Of a stretch of DNA of 64,000 nt, positions 25,632-35,588 are shown piece after piece (position 1 is the stretch's first letter; each line of letters starts with the position of its first letter). The notes under the pieces were generated by a model, which had not been told where the DNA came from, did not search any database, and saw only the letters and a list, made by a program, of their open reading frames with translations. Made by a program: the position numbers and the translations under genes. The DNA comes from Desulforapulum autotrophicum (GTDB taxonomy: Bacteria; Desulfobacterota; Desulfobacteria; Desulfobacterales; Desulfolunaceae), in the NCBI GenBank assembly GCA_020723285.1, contig DYJE01000018.1, positions 1 through 64,000 on the forward strand. The letters are read 5' to 3'.

Positions 25632-27386
25632 ATGAACGTGGAAACCCAAAGAAAGCGTTTGATTGGCCGTGTTTTCGGAAAGATTGCCTGGCCAGTTATC
25701 GGACTTCTCATTGTTGCTTCAAACGGCTATGCAGACATCGAAGCCGCGAAAAAATGGATCGACAAGGAGTTCCAGCCCAGCACCCTGAGCAAGGAAGAAC
25801 AGCTGAAAGAGATGCAATGGTTCATCGATGCGGCCAAGTCTTTTAAGAACCTGGATATCAAGGTGGTTTCTGAAACCATCGCCACCCATCAGTACGAATC
25901 CAAGACCCTGGCAAAGGCGTTCACCGAAATCACCGGAATCAAGGTCAGCCACGAACTCACCGAAGAAGGCCATGTGGTGAACAAGATTCTCAACCAGTAC
26001 AAAGGGGCCGTTCTCTACGACGGCTACATCAACGACAGTGATCTGATCGGCCAGCATTACCGTTACGGCAAAGTGATCTCCCTCACGGACTTCATGAAAA
26101 AGGACGGGAAGGATGTGACCAATCCCATGCTGGATCTCAAGGACTTCATGGGGAAAAGTTTCTGCACGGGACCTGACGGCAATCTGTACCAGCTTCCCGA
26201 CCAGCAGTTCGCCAATCTCTACTGGTTCCGATACGACTGGTTCAGCCGGCCGGACCTGAAAAAGAAGTTCAAGGACAAATACGGCTATGAACTGGGGGTT
26301 CCTGTCAACTGGTCCGCTTATGAGGACATCGCCAATTTCTTCACCAACGATGTGAAGGACATCGACGGCAAAAAAGTCTATGGCCACATGGACTATGGGA
26401 AACGTCATTTCTCTCTGGGGTGGCGGTTCTCCGACGCCTGGTTTTCCATGGCGGGCATGGGCAGCAAAGGGCTTCCCAACGGCCTTCCTGTGGATGAATG
26501 GGGGATTCGTGTCGAAGGGTGCAGCCCGGTGGGGGCTTCAGTGACAAGGGGCGGGCAGATCAACAGTCCGGCCGCTGTTTACGGGCTCCAGAAATTCATC
26601 GATTGGCTGAACAATTATGCCCCTAAAAATGCACGGGAAATGGATTTCTCGACGGCGGGCTCCGTACCGGCGCAGGGCAATATCGCCCAGCAGATCTTCT
26701 GGTACACGGCGTTTACCGCCGACATGATCAAACCCGGAGCCGCCGTGGTCAACGCCGACGGCACACCCAAATGGCGCATGGCTCCCTCGCCCAAAGGGGC
26801 GTACTGGACCAAGGGCATGAAGCTGGGGTATCAGGATTGCGGTTCATGGACCTATTTTAAAAACGTCCCCCTTGAACGGACCAAAGCCGCCTGGCTTTAC
26901 GGGCAGTTCTGCACCAGCAAGACCGTGTCTCTCAAAAAATTCCTGGTGGGCTTAACCCCCATCCGCATATCGGACATCAAATCCAAGCATCTTGATAAAC
27001 TGGCGCCCAAATACGGCGGACTTATCGAATTTTACAGAAGTCCCGCAAGGGTTTCATGGACCCCCACCGGCACCAACGTTCCGGACTACGCCGGGATGGC
27101 TCCCTACTGGTGGCAGGAACTGGGAACCGCCACCTACGCCCAGCGTAAAACAGCCAAGGAAGCCCTGGATTCCCTGGCTGAAAAATTCGACGCACACATG
27201 GAAAAACTTCAGAAGTCCGGTGAACTCACCCACTGCAACGTGAAAATGAATCCGCAAAAAGGGGAGAAATATTGGATTGGCAAGCCTGACGGCCCCAAAG
27301 CGAAGCTGGCCGATGAAAAACCCAAAGGACAGACCGTGCCCTATGAAGAACTTCTGAAAAACTGGCGGGAGGGCCGTGCCGAATAA
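25632..27386 (+). CDS. Large extracellular solute-binding protein, orphan
   Basis: This 584-residue exported protein has a signal sequence (hydrophobic core about residues 17-33, cleavage near GYA-DI) followed by a family-1 (sugar/polyol-type) ABC solute-binding fold: about residues 60-400 include [13 protein letters not shown], the [10 protein letters not shown] region and a conserved aromatic-rich C-terminal lobe. The protein is longer than the usual 420-450 residues. No permease or ATPase gene follows; instead a chemoreceptor gene starts 86 bases downstream. It may therefore deliver a ligand to the receptor rather than to a transporter, or serve a transporter encoded elsewhere. The ribosome-binding site is AGGAGG. 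Confidence 0.85.
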   Translation: MNVETQRKRLIGRVFGKIAWPVIGLLIVASNGYADIEAAKKWIDKEFQPSTLSKEEQLKEMQWFIDAAKSFKNLDIKVVSETIATHQYESKTLAKAFTEITGIKVSHELTEEGHVVNKILNQYKGAVLYDGYINDSDLIGQHYRYGKVISLTDFMKKDGKDVTNPMLDLKDFMGKSFCTGPDGNLYQLPDQQFANLYWFRYDWFSRPDLKKKFKDKYGYELGVPVNWSAYEDIANFFTNDVKDIDGKKVYGHMDYGKRHFSLGWRFSDAWFSMAGMGSKGLPNGLPVDEWGIRVEGCSPVGASVTRGGQINSPAAVYGLQKFIDWLNNYAPKNAREMDFSTAGSVPAQGNIAQQIFWYTAFTADMIKPGAAVVNADGTPKWRMAPSPKGAYWTKGMKLGYQDCGSWTYFKNVPLERTKAAWLYGQFCTSKTVSLKKFLVGLTPIRISDIKSKHLDKLAPKYGGLIEFYRSPARVSWTPTGTNVPDYAGMAPYWWQELGTATYAQRKTAKEALDSLAEKFDAHMEKLQKSGELTHCNVKMNPQKGEKYWIGKPDGPKAKLADEKPKGQTVPYEELLKNWREGRAE

Positions 27387-27393
27387 ACCGTAC

Positions 27394-27443
27394 ACCCCCT
27401 CTTTTCATATCGTATGTTCGCATTCGGAATGAGAAAAGGGGGT
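27394..27443 (+). repeat. Inverted repeat between binding protein and chemoreceptor genes
   Basis: ACCCCCTCTTTTCAT (27394-27408) pairs imperfectly with ATGAGAAAAGGGGGT (27428-27443). There is no T-run after it, so it may stabilise the upstream mRNA or lower readthrough into the chemoreceptor gene. Confidence 0.45.
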
Positions 27444-27472
27444 ATCACCTAACATCACGAATTGAGGATTTT

Positions 27473-29191
27473 ATGAAAGCCATACTCAAGAGCGACAAAA
27501 TCGGTATTGCGGAAAAAACATCTTTGATCAGCGGAATCATCGTTTTTGTCCTTCTCGCGATTGTCAGCATCGTTCTTATTCTGTTCCAGTTCGGCCTGAT
27601 AACATCGGTCATTTCAACATACACCACCAACGTCAACGAAGCCATCGACCAGCAGGGTGCGAACCAGAAGGCGGATATGGAGACCGCGTTCAAGATCAAT
27701 GCGGACATTACAGCAGGGATCGCGGCCCAGTATCTTTACAACGTGGACCCCACAAGCCTTCAGGAAGCCTTGAAACCTTTCATGAAACTTCCGGGAATTG
27801 TGGCTGTTAAAGTCACAGACGCCGACAATCAGAATTTTGCGGCCTCCTGGAACGCCAATGGCGACATTCAGGCCGGCCAGGCGTTCCCGGATACTGTGAA
27901 GCCGGATGAAAGCCGTTCTTTCAAGAGTCCGGCGGCCCAGGGCGACCAGAACATAGGGACGGTTCAGCTGTTTTACTCCGAGGAAGCCCTGGCCAAACAG
28001 CTCGAAAACGCCAAGGCCAAGTCCGAGGAAACGGTCACAGATTTCAGGAAAACCATTAAAAAACGTCTGTTCACCGGGTTGGGTGTTCAGGTGGTGATGT
28101 TCATCGTGGTGGTGGTGGTCCTGAATTTCACCATTGTTTTCTGTCTCAAGGTTCTTGTCATTTCCCCCATCAAACGGGTTATCGAGGGGCTGAAAGACAT
28201 GGCCGAAGGGGAAGGCGACCTCACGCGGAGATTAAAAATCAAAAACATGGATGAAATCGGGATGCTGGCGTCCTGGTTCAACATGTTTGTGGAAAAGCTT
28301 CAAACCATCATCAAAGACGTCATAGGGACGGCGGAAACCCTGGGCGTGTCGGCCAACGAACTGACCACCCTTTCCGCAACCATGAAGACCGGAGCCGGGG
28401 AGCTGTCTAAGAATTCAAACAATGTGACAACAGCCACGTCCCAGATGAGCGGGAACATGAACTCCATTTCCGCGGCCATGGAAGAGGCGTCGGCCAATGT
28501 GAACATGGTGGCCTCTGCGGCTGAGGAAATGACATCGACCATCAACGAAATCGCCGAGAATTCCAGCAGGGCGAGGAATGTCAGCGAAAAAGCCGTCAGC
28601 CAGGTTTCAGACGCCACGGAAAAAGTCTCTTCCCTGGGCAAGGCCGCCCTTGAAATCAACAAGTTCACCGAAGTCATCACGGAAATCTCCGAGCAGACCA
28701 ATCTCCTTGCCCTCAATGCCACCATCGAAGCGGCCCGTGCCGGAGAAGCCGGAAAAGGCTTCAGTGTGGTGGCCAATGAAATCAAGGAACTGGCCAAACA
28801 GACGGCCGAGGCCACTCTGGATATAAAAAACAGGATCACCGGCATCCAGAATTCCACCACCGACACCACCCAGGGTATCGGTCAGATTGCGTCTGTCATT
28901 TCAGACATTTCAAACATTGTGGCCACCATTGCCGCGTCCATCGAGGAACAGTCGGCCACCACCCGTGAAATCGCGGGGAACGTGTCCCAGGTGTCCCTGG
29001 GCATCCAGGAAGTCAACGAAAACGTGGCGCAAAGCTCCCATGTTTCGGTGACTATTTCAAAAGACATCAGCCAGATGAACGGTAAGGTCAATGATATTTC
29101 GAACCACAGTTCCAAGGTCAGTGCCAATGCCCAGGATTTGTCCAGTCTGGCCGGAAAGCTCAACGGCCTTGTGGGGAGATTCAAAGTGTAG
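27473..29191 (+). CDS. Methyl-accepting chemotaxis protein
   Basis: This 572-residue chemoreceptor has a first membrane helix (about 22-45), a periplasmic domain of about 150 residues, a second helix (about 200-224), a HAMP linker with the [19 protein letters not shown] pattern, and an MA domain with the conserved [20 protein letters not shown] tip. It ends in VGRFKV without a CheR pentapeptide, like the receptor at 2897-4852, and the two share a nearly identical signalling half. The periplasmic domain is smaller than double Cache and unassigned. It is flanked by two binding-protein genes on the same strand and may take input from one of them. The ribosome-binding site is TTGAGGA. Confidence 0.92.
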   Translation: MKAILKSDKIGIAEKTSLISGIIVFVLLAIVSIVLILFQFGLITSVISTYTTNVNEAIDQQGANQKADMETAFKINADITAGIAAQYLYNVDPTSLQEALKPFMKLPGIVAVKVTDADNQNFAASWNANGDIQAGQAFPDTVKPDESRSFKSPAAQGDQNIGTVQLFYSEEALAKQLENAKAKSEETVTDFRKTIKKRLFTGLGVQVVMFIVVVVVLNFTIVFCLKVLVISPIKRVIEGLKDMAEGEGDLTRRLKIKNMDEIGMLASWFNMFVEKLQTIIKDVIGTAETLGVSANELTTLSATMKTGAGELSKNSNNVTTATSQMSGNMNSISAAMEEASANVNMVASAAEEMTSTINEIAENSSRARNVSEKAVSQVSDATEKVSSLGKAALEINKFTEVITEISEQTNLLALNATIEAARAGEAGKGFSVVANEIKELAKQTAEATLDIKNRITGIQNSTTDTTQGIGQIASVISDISNIVATIAASIEEQSATTREIAGNVSQVSLGIQEVNENVAQSSHVSVTISKDISQMNGKVNDISNHSSKVSANAQDLSSLAGKLNGLVGRFKV

Positions 29192-29246
29192 GATGCTCGT
29201 CGGGAATGGGAAAACTGTGATGACACTTAGAGTAAGGAGAACCGGG

Positions 29247-29993
29247 ATGAAAAAAAAGGGATCATGGATTGTGCTTTGGCTCGCGTTCATGGGGATGGCG
29301 ATTCCGTCAACGTCAGACGCGTTTAAAATCAAACTCAGCACCACGGACTGGAAGCCCTATATCGGAAAAACGATGAAAAACAATGGCTATGTCGCGGAAC
29401 TGGTGAAGAAGGCGTTCAAGAATTCCGGTTACGACGTAGACATTGATTTCGTGCCCTGGGCCAGGGCTGTGAAAATGGCTCAGGACAACAAGGTCAACGG
29501 GTATTTCCCCGAATACTACTCGGACAGCCTCAAGGACAACTTTCTTGTATCGGTTCCGTTTCCCGGAGGGCCCTTAGGCTTTTTCATGCGGAAGGGGGAG
29601 CCGATCACGTTTAAAACCCTGAAGGATTTATCTTCTTATAAAATCGGTGTGGTCCGGGGGTATATCAATACGGCGGAATTCGATTCGGCGACGTATCTAA
29701 CCAAAGACGAAGCCACAGACGATCTGATGAATTTCAACAAACTTGTCAAAAAGAGAATTGATCTGGTGGTTTGCGATAAATTTGTCGGGCTGTTCATCCT
29801 CGGCCAGGATCTTCCGGCTCACAAGGATTCCATTGTGTTTATGAACCCTCCATTGGAAGAAAAAAAGCTCTATATCTGCATTTCCAAAAAAGATCCCAAG
29901 GCGGAAATACTGATGAAAGCGTTTAACGCAGGGTATCAAAAGATGAAGGATGCCGGGGATGTTGATCTGATCATGAAAAAGAACGGCTTCTGA
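29247..29993 (+). CDS. Family-3 (amino-acid-type) solute-binding protein
   Basis: This 248-residue exported protein has a cleavable signal peptide (residues 1-25, MKKKG basic start, cleavage after SDA) and a compact SBP_bac_3 domain covering the rest. The motif YVAELVKKAFKNSGYDVD and the PWARAVKMAQ segment are typical of this group. The start at 29247 is preferred because AAGGAG lies seven bases upstream. No transporter genes follow. Its position 55 bases after the chemoreceptor suggests a shared transcript and a sensing role. A terminator follows it. Confidence 0.9.
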   Translation: MKKKGSWIVLWLAFMGMAIPSTSDAFKIKLSTTDWKPYIGKTMKNNGYVAELVKKAFKNSGYDVDIDFVPWARAVKMAQDNKVNGYFPEYYSDSLKDNFLVSVPFPGGPLGFFMRKGEPITFKTLKDLSSYKIGVVRGYINTAEFDSATYLTKDEATDDLMNFNKLVKKRIDLVVCDKFVGLFILGQDLPAHKDSIVFMNPPLEEKKLYICISKKDPKAEILMKAFNAGYQKMKDAGDVDLIMKKNGF

Positions 29994-30027
29994 TTCAGGG
30001 TCGTAGTCAATAATCGTTTAGCGGGGG

Positions 30028-30055
30028 GGGCAGGCCTTGTGTCTGCCCTTTTTTT
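30028..30055 (+). terminator. Intrinsic terminator after the chemoreceptor/binding-protein genes
   Basis: GGGCAG (30028-30033) pairs with CTGCCC (30043-30048) and is followed by seven T residues. It closes the 25.6-30.0 kb transcript. Confidence 0.85.
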
Positions 30056-30333
30056 GTCATTTTCATCCAGAAGTCCGGGTGCCAAAATATTGGCGATTTT
30101 CGGATTGGCAGGCGTGGTCCGGGAAGGCTTGAACATGGGTCAGGAGAGGATGACATGACGGTTTTTTAGGAATAAGTGATAAGATTTCAGGCAGATAGAT
30201 GAAATGCATGGCGATGGGTGTTTTGCCGGATTTCAGGATGGGATTCAACATGTTATGGCATATGGCTTGCAATGTAATCAGGCCAAGGCTCAGACAGCAT
30301 GCACAATTCTTCATAATTAACGGCGGCTTGACC
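30056..30333. other. Upstream region of the AMIN/TPR gene
   Basis: This holds the sigma-54 promoter described at 30256-30271. No other gene is evident in it, and an in-frame upward extension of the TPR gene (from 30199) would start above that promoter. Confidence 0.5.
30256..30271 (+). promoter_or_regulatory. Sigma-54 promoter upstream of the AMIN/TPR gene
   Basis: TGGCAT-N5-TTGCA has GG at 30257-30258 and GC at 30269-30270 with the invariant 10-base spacing. It places transcription start near 30282, about 50 bases before ATG 30334. Confidence 0.8.
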
Positions 30334-33219
30334 ATGATCCGAAAAAACGTGATCGTTACGATTTTTTTTACCGCACTTTCCGTGGCGTGTGCCGTGGTGT
30401 TTTCCCCCCACGCCCATTCAAGCGAAATGGAGAAAATCGACGTGACGGACGAGCCCTGTGCCATTCGTTTTATCTTGTCTGAACGGGTCCCGTTCAAAGT
30501 CATCCGTTTCGACAGGCGTGAGGTTCTCGTGGCGTTTCAGGATGTTGAATGGTCCGACTCGTTTTCCGAAAAAAGCGTCGGAAAGGGGTGTATCCGCTCT
30601 TTGCATGTCACCCGGACCCCTGGAGGAGTCGTTTCCGTCGTCATCACCTCGGAACGCGATATCGCGTCCATTTCGTCGGGTTGGATAGGTGAAGGAGCCA
30701 CCCTTGCGGTATCACCGCGCTGGGATGTCAAAAAACCAACAGGCCGTCCTCCGGAAAAAGAACCGGCTCACCGGGCGATGGCGAAAAGCGGCGGTCATGA
30801 TGGCGATCATGATACGGTTTCACGAAAAAGACATGGCAATGATACGGCCGTGTCAGCCGGATCAAAAAAACATGCCGTGCATGAAACGGCCCATCCGGAG
30901 AAAGAAAAGGGACACCTGCCGGCCCCCCACGGGGAAGGCACCGCACCGGTTTCTTCAGATCATCTTTCGGCAGACAGAAAGGCCACGGAGCATTCGGAGT
31001 CCGGACATGGGGAAAAACCTCATCATTTACCCGGCGGCCATGGTGAAACCCATGGGGTCGGCGATCATGGGAAACCGGCGGTTGCCGAACACGGCCAAGG
31101 GGAAAAAAAGCAGGACAGCCATGGAACCGCTGTCAATGAACATGGCGGGGAAAACCACGGTACGGCTGGGAAAACAACGCATGATAATCAGGGCCATGGT
31201 GAGAAAAAAAGAGCCGTCACTTACGATTCAAGTCATGCCAAAGCCTTGTTTCAAGGTTTGAAAAACAAGGGCGGCGGCCTCAAGACAAGCGACGACCTGT
31301 ATCTTGAGATCGAGCCCCAGGGCTGTGAAGACAGGCCAAACATTCTCAAGGCCAGAGACCTGGCAAGACAGGGGAATTGGTCGGAAGCGCTTGAAATTTT
31401 CAACACCATGATGGAGGACCCGGCCTTGAAACCTGCCTGCCGGGAATACACGACCCTTCTCAAGGCCCAGAGTTATTACAAGGAAATGGACGAAGGAAGC
31501 CATGAGAAAGATTATGTGAAAGCGGCGGATCATTTTCAGGATGTGATCAGCTTTTATCCCCAGTCGGTTTACAGGCCCTTTGCCTTGACGTCCCTTGGAA
31601 AACTCTACCGAGCCATGGGCGACAACAACCAGGCTGAAGGGTATTATCAGATCGTCAAGACAACATACAAGGATACGTATCCGGGCATTCCGGAGATCAT
31701 GTTCGAACTGGGCTGGATCTATACGGAAAAAAATGACGCCCAGCTGGCCATCGACACGTTGAAGGATGTTGTGGCCAGATTCCCCGAGGGGTCGTTCATC
31801 GGGAAAGCGAAGCTCAAGCTGGGGAAAGCCCTTTTCAACACCGGAGATTATGCCTCGGCGATCAGTATTTTTGAAGAGCTGATCAAGGAACAACCCGAGA
31901 TGGTGCTCCAGTCTTCGGAGCTTCTGCTTCATCTCGGCAACGCATATTACCAGACGGGGAAACCTGAAAAGGCCATGGAAAATCTTCTGAAGGTCTACAA
32001 TCTCTACCCGGACATCGCGAAGCGGGACACTCTGCTGACCCGGATCGGAGATATTCTTGTTGAGACAGGCCACAAGGACAAGGCGGTCAAGATTTTCAAG
32101 ATCGTGACCAAAAAATTCCCGAAAACCGACGGTTTCGCCATCAGCACCATGCGGCTCGCGGAATATCTTGAAAGCCCTGAAGAAAAGGAAAAAATGTATA
32201 CCCAGGTCATTGACGAGTATCCGCTAAGCCCCCTGGCCAGACTGGCCATGATGCGGCTTGCCGTTCTTCAGAACCAGAATGGCGAGTATGAAAAGAGCAT
32301 CGAAACGGTAAGGTCCCTCATCGCAATGAAACCCAGGGAGCTCCAGAAGGATGCGGTGCGGGTTCTCCAGGATTCGTCAGGGTATATCTATAAAAAAATG
32401 TTCAATAACGATGAAATCACGGAACTGGTGACGCAATACGAGGCCGACAGAAAATATCTGGACGATATGGAGTCGCCGGATATTTTTTTGACGGCGGGCA
32501 TGGCCTACCTGTCGTCGAAGCTCTACGCCAACGCCGTGGACACATTGCTCAAGGCCTACAACCGTCTGGGGGAAAGGCGGAGGACCAAGGAACTGATCTA
32601 TTCCCTGGGTGTGGCCATGGACGAGGCGGAACGGGATGACGAAGCCATCGAGATGTTTGCCGGGTTTCTTAAACGTTTTCCCACAAGTGCGGAGGTTCTG
32701 GATGTGCATATCAGAATGGGCCGGATGTACACCGAAAAGAATCAGCACACCAAGGCTGTGGCCAGCCTGAAAAAGGCTTACGAACTGACGGCGGACAACA
32801 GAAGCAGGGTCCGCATTCTGTCGGACATTTCGAAAAATTACAAGGAACTTGGGGATTACGGGACAGCCGCAGCCACCCTCGAAAACGCGGCGGCGCTGCT
32901 TTCGGGCAATCCTGAAGGGAATGCCGAGGAGCTTGTTCCGGTCTACATCAGTCTTGCGGACCATTTCATGAAAATGAAACAGTGGGGAAAGGCTTCGAAT
33001 GTTCTTCAGAAAGCCCTTCAGATCGGAACCGAACCTTCGGATCTGACGGAAATCCATTTTATGCTGGGGGAGTCCTACCAGCACTTGAAAAAAAACGACG
33101 AAGCCGTGGGTTCGTATACGTTTGTGGCGGACAACGGGGATTCGTTCTGGAGCGGCATGGCCAGGGAACGCCTGAGGATCATGGCCCTCAAGGACAAGGT
33201 GGAAAAAAACCAGCATTGA
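30334..33219 (+). CDS. Exported AMIN/TPR-repeat protein with His-Gly-rich linker
   Basis: This 961-residue exported protein has a signal peptide at residues 1-28. Residues about 32-125 resemble an AMIN domain, which in other proteins localises to peptidoglycan or septa. Residues about 143-295 form a low-complexity linker very rich in His, Gly, Glu and Lys (repeated GHGEK and HGE units). The remainder is a long series of tetratricopeptide repeats (about 320-955), typical protein-interaction solenoids. It is the first gene of the motility cluster, 34 bases before the sigma-54 activator, and has a sigma-54 promoter. A role in flagellar or envelope assembly is inferred from this position. A longer frame from 30199 is less likely because it lacks a signal peptide. 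Confidence 0.85.
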   Translation: MIRKNVIVTIFFTALSVACAVVFSPHAHSSEMEKIDVTDEPCAIRFILSERVPFKVIRFDRREVLVAFQDVEWSDSFSEKSVGKGCIRSLHVTRTPGGVVSVVITSERDIASISSGWIGEGATLAVSPRWDVKKPTGRPPEKEPAHRAMAKSGGHDGDHDTVSRKRHGNDTAVSAGSKKHAVHETAHPEKEKGHLPAPHGEGTAPVSSDHLSADRKATEHSESGHGEKPHHLPGGHGETHGVGDHGKPAVAEHGQGEKKQDSHGTAVNEHGGENHGTAGKTTHDNQGHGEKKRAVTYDSSHAKALFQGLKNKGGGLKTSDDLYLEIEPQGCEDRPNILKARDLARQGNWSEALEIFNTMMEDPALKPACREYTTLLKAQSYYKEMDEGSHEKDYVKAADHFQDVISFYPQSVYRPFALTSLGKLYRAMGDNNQAEGYYQIVKTTYKDTYPGIPEIMFELGWIYTEKNDAQLAIDTLKDVVARFPEGSFIGKAKLKLGKALFNTGDYASAISIFEELIKEQPEMVLQSSELLLHLGNAYYQTGKPEKAMENLLKVYNLYPDIAKRDTLLTRIGDILVETGHKDKAVKIFKIVTKKFPKTDGFAISTMRLAEYLESPEEKEKMYTQVIDEYPLSPLARLAMMRLAVLQNQNGEYEKSIETVRSLIAMKPRELQKDAVRVLQDSSGYIYKKMFNNDEITELVTQYEADRKYLDDMESPDIFLTAGMAYLSSKLYANAVDTLLKAYNRLGERRRTKELIYSLGVAMDEAERDDEAIEMFAGFLKRFPTSAEVLDVHIRMGRMYTEKNQHTKAVASLKKAYELTADNRSRVRILSDISKNYKELGDYGTAAATLENAAALLSGNPEGNAEELVPVYISLADHFMKMKQWGKASNVLQKALQIGTEPSDLTEIHFMLGESYQHLKKNDEAVGSYTFVADNGDSFWSGMARERLRIMALKDKVEKNQH

Positions 33220-33253
33220 TGAACAACCTTTTGAACAGAATCTGGAAACGAAC

Positions 33254-34648
33254 ATGAGTGAACCGAGAAACGTGCTTGTGGTGGACGGAAATCAGGCATC
33301 CAGGCGGGACGTGACGGGAATCCTCGAAAACTGGGGCTGCCCGGTGACGGCATCCCAGGATAAGATCGACGCCCTCGTGAAGGTGGAGAACGCAGCCTTT
33401 TCCCTTGTGGTTCTGTCTGCCGAAGCCCCGGGCATGGATGCCGGAAATTTTTTGCGAAGTGTCAAAGAACGACGGCCTGACCTGGATGTCATTGTTCACA
33501 TGGCGCAGCCGTCTGTGACGGATGCCATCACCTTGATGCGGGCGGGCGCGTTCGATGTTCTTTCAGGCTCAGTGACGGCGGAGCATCTTTTAGGGGCCGT
33601 TGAGCAAATCTTCAAAAAGCACGAGGAACGCCAAAACGGGGGTGGCCGGGGGAAAAAGGTCCGGATCATTACGCGGAATCCGGACATGCAAAGAATCCAG
33701 GCTCTGGTGGACCAGGTGGCGGACAGCACAGCCTCCATCTTGATCAAGGGAGAGAGCGGAACGGGTAAGGAGCTGTTCGCGCGGTACATTCACGAAAAAA
33801 GCAGGCGAAGCAGAAACCCCTTTGTGGCGGTGAACTGTGCGGCTCTTCCAGAGAATCTTCTTGAAAGCGAACTGTTCGGCCACGAAAAAGGGGCGTTCAC
33901 CGGTGCCATCGCCAGGAAAGCGGGAAAGTTCGAGCAGGCGGACAAGGGCACGCTGCTTCTCGATGAAATCACGGAAATGCAGCTCCACCTCCAGTCCAAG
34001 CTTCTCCGGGTGATCCAGGAAAAGGAGGTGGACCGGGTGGGCGGCGGAGCGCCGGTTCCCGTGGATGTCCGTATCATCGCCACCACCAACCGGAACATTG
34101 CCGAATGGGTGGAGAAAGGCGAGTTCAGGGAAGACCTGTTCTACCGCCTGAACGTCATCCCCCTTTCCATTCCTCCGTTGCGGATGCGGCTCGATGATGT
34201 GGAGCTTCTTTGCGATCATTTTATCCGCAAGTTCAACGCTGTTGACGGCCGGAATGTCAAATGTTTGACGAAGGAGGCTCTGGACCAGGTGAAACGTCTG
34301 CCGCTCAAGGGCAATGTCCGTGAACTTGAGAACATTATCCAGCGCGCCGTTCTTCTGGCCCGGACCGATGTGATCACGTCCGAAGACTTGTTTCTTGAAA
34401 CGGGGGGAGCGACCCAGGCTCCGTCACCTCCGGTTCAACAATCCGGAATTCCGGACGATCTTCTTTCATCACCCCTGAGGGACGTGGAGCGGAAAATGAT
34501 CTTCCACACCCTAGACAAAACAGGCTGGAACCGTACCCATGCAGCCACGCTTCTGGGCATCAGCGTCAGGACGCTCAGGAACAAGCTCAACGAGTACAAG
34601 GAAAGCGGCGAAGGGGTTCAGATGGTGGAGGAGGACGGTGAGCCCTGA
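33254..34648 (+). CDS. Sigma-54 activator (FlrC/NtrC type) with pseudo-receiver
   Basis: This 464-residue protein has a receiver-like N terminus, an AAA+ sigma-54 activator domain and a Fis-type DNA-binding helix. The AAA+ core is intact: Walker A GESGTGKE, GAFTGA (213-218), and Walker B in TLLLDEI. The receiver, however, lacks its phospho-acceptor: the DxxMP position reads S55-A-E-A-P, the acidic pair is D11-G12, and the switch Lys is replaced by Gly. Phosphorylation control therefore looks lost. As the gene just before flgB, next to two sigma-54 promoters, it is the probable flagellar master activator of this cluster. The DNA-binding helix is RTHAATLLGISVRTLRNKL. Confidence 0.93.
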   Translation: MSEPRNVLVVDGNQASRRDVTGILENWGCPVTASQDKIDALVKVENAAFSLVVLSAEAPGMDAGNFLRSVKERRPDLDVIVHMAQPSVTDAITLMRAGAFDVLSGSVTAEHLLGAVEQIFKKHEERQNGGGRGKKVRIITRNPDMQRIQALVDQVADSTASILIKGESGTGKELFARYIHEKSRRSRNPFVAVNCAALPENLLESELFGHEKGAFTGAIARKAGKFEQADKGTLLLDEITEMQLHLQSKLLRVIQEKEVDRVGGGAPVPVDVRIIATTNRNIAEWVEKGEFREDLFYRLNVIPLSIPPLRMRLDDVELLCDHFIRKFNAVDGRNVKCLTKEALDQVKRLPLKGNVRELENIIQRAVLLARTDVITSEDLFLETGGATQAPSPPVQQSGIPDDLLSSPLRDVERKMIFHTLDKTGWNRTHAATLLGISVRTLRNKLNEYKESGEGVQMVEEDGEP

Positions 34649-34656
34649 CTGTGATC

Positions 34657-34672
34657 AGGCATGCATGTTGCA
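34657..34672 (+). promoter_or_regulatory. Sigma-54 promoter of the flgB operon
   Basis: AGGCAT-N5-TTGCA has GG at 34658-34659 and GC at 34670-34671 with the required 10-base gap. It lies 75 bases before the flgB ATG and only 9 bases after the activator's stop codon. Confidence 0.75.
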
Positions 34673-34745
34673 CCTGAAATTCAGCATGTCAAATGACGTT
34701 GGCCTTCGTATACGTTCAATGATCCATGATGAGGAGGGGTGGTCC

Positions 34746-35147
34746 ATGACCGATTCCTATCTGTTCGACAACACCATGCGGACCCTTGAAAAATCCGTGG
34801 GGGTGGCAGCCCGGCGGCACAGCCTGATTTCGGGCAATATCGCCAATCTGGATACGGTGGGATTTACACCGAGAGATCTGGATTTCCAGAAAACCCTGGC
34901 GGCAGAAATGTCCCGCCAGACAGAAAAACTTGCCAGGACCGATGAACGTCATTTCGCCGTCGGTCCTTCGAACTCACTGTCGGCGAACACGTACACCAAA
35001 CAGGACCCGTTTTATCCCGACCCGGTGAACATCGACACGGAAATGAGTCATCTTGTTGAAAACAATATCAAATACAGGACCAGTGTTGAAATGCTCAAAC
35101 GGAAAATCAACATTCTCAAACATGCCATCACCGAAGGAGGCCGTTAA
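34746..35147 (+). CDS. flgB: Flagellar basal-body rod protein FlgB
   Basis: This 133-residue proximal rod subunit has the conserved N-terminal rod signature, ISGNIANLDTVGFTPRD, and a C-terminal segment (VENNIKYRTSVEMLKRKINILKHAI) that form the coiled-coil ends shared by axial proteins. FlgB joins the rod to the MS ring and FliE. The start at 34746 follows GAGGAGGGG. The stop codon overlaps the flgC start by one base (TAATG). It is the first gene of the flgB-flgC-fliE-fliF-fliG-fliH-fliI-fliJ operon, preceded by a sigma-54 promoter. Confidence 0.97.
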   Translation: MTDSYLFDNTMRTLEKSVGVAARRHSLISGNIANLDTVGFTPRDLDFQKTLAAEMSRQTEKLARTDERHFAVGPSNSLSANTYTKQDPFYPDPVNIDTEMSHLVENNIKYRTSVEMLKRKINILKHAITEGGR

Positions 35148-35578
35148 TGGATCTGATCAAATCCCTTGATATCAGTGCCACCGCTCTTTCCGCCCACCGG
35201 ACCAAGGTGAACGTCATCTCCGAGAATCTCGCCAATTCCGAAACCACGCGGACGGAGAACGGCGAACCCTACCGGCGAAAACTGGTGGTGTTTAAAAGCA
35301 AGGACATGGGCTTCAGGGAAACCTTTGACCAGGTGCGGCGGGATTACAAAGGCGTGGCGGTGGACGAGGTGGTGGAATCCCAGGAAAGCTTCAGGCTGGT
35401 CCACAACCCGGCCCATCCCGACGCGGACAAGGTGACGGGTTATGTGAGAATGCCCAATGTGGACACGCTGTCTGAAATGGCGGACATGATCGTGGCCAAA
35501 CGCTCCTACGACGCCAGCGTGAAAGTCATGGAAAACACGAAAAGCATGATCCGGCGGGCTCTGACAATCGGTGAATAG
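35147..35578 (+). CDS. flgC: Flagellar basal-body rod protein FlgC
   Basis: This 143-residue rod protein of the axial family has ALSAHRTKVNVISENLANSETTRT as its N-terminal signature and a DMIVAKRSYDASVKVMENTKSMI C terminus. Both ends form the helical core of the rod, and the central domain faces outward. It overlaps flgB by one base and precedes fliE by 10 bases, so it is translationally coupled. The order flgB-flgC-fliE is the standard bacterial arrangement. Confidence 0.97.
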   Translation: MDLIKSLDISATALSAHRTKVNVISENLANSETTRTENGEPYRRKLVVFKSKDMGFRETFDQVRRDYKGVAVDEVVESQESFRLVHNPAHPDADKVTGYVRMPNVDTLSEMADMIVAKRSYDASVKVMENTKSMIRRALTIGE

Positions 35579-35588
35579 GAGATGACAG

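Noticed and set aside
30199-30333. N-terminal extension of the AMIN/TPR protein
   Set aside because: It begins upstream of a good sigma-54 promoter and would remove the signal peptide that starts at 30334.
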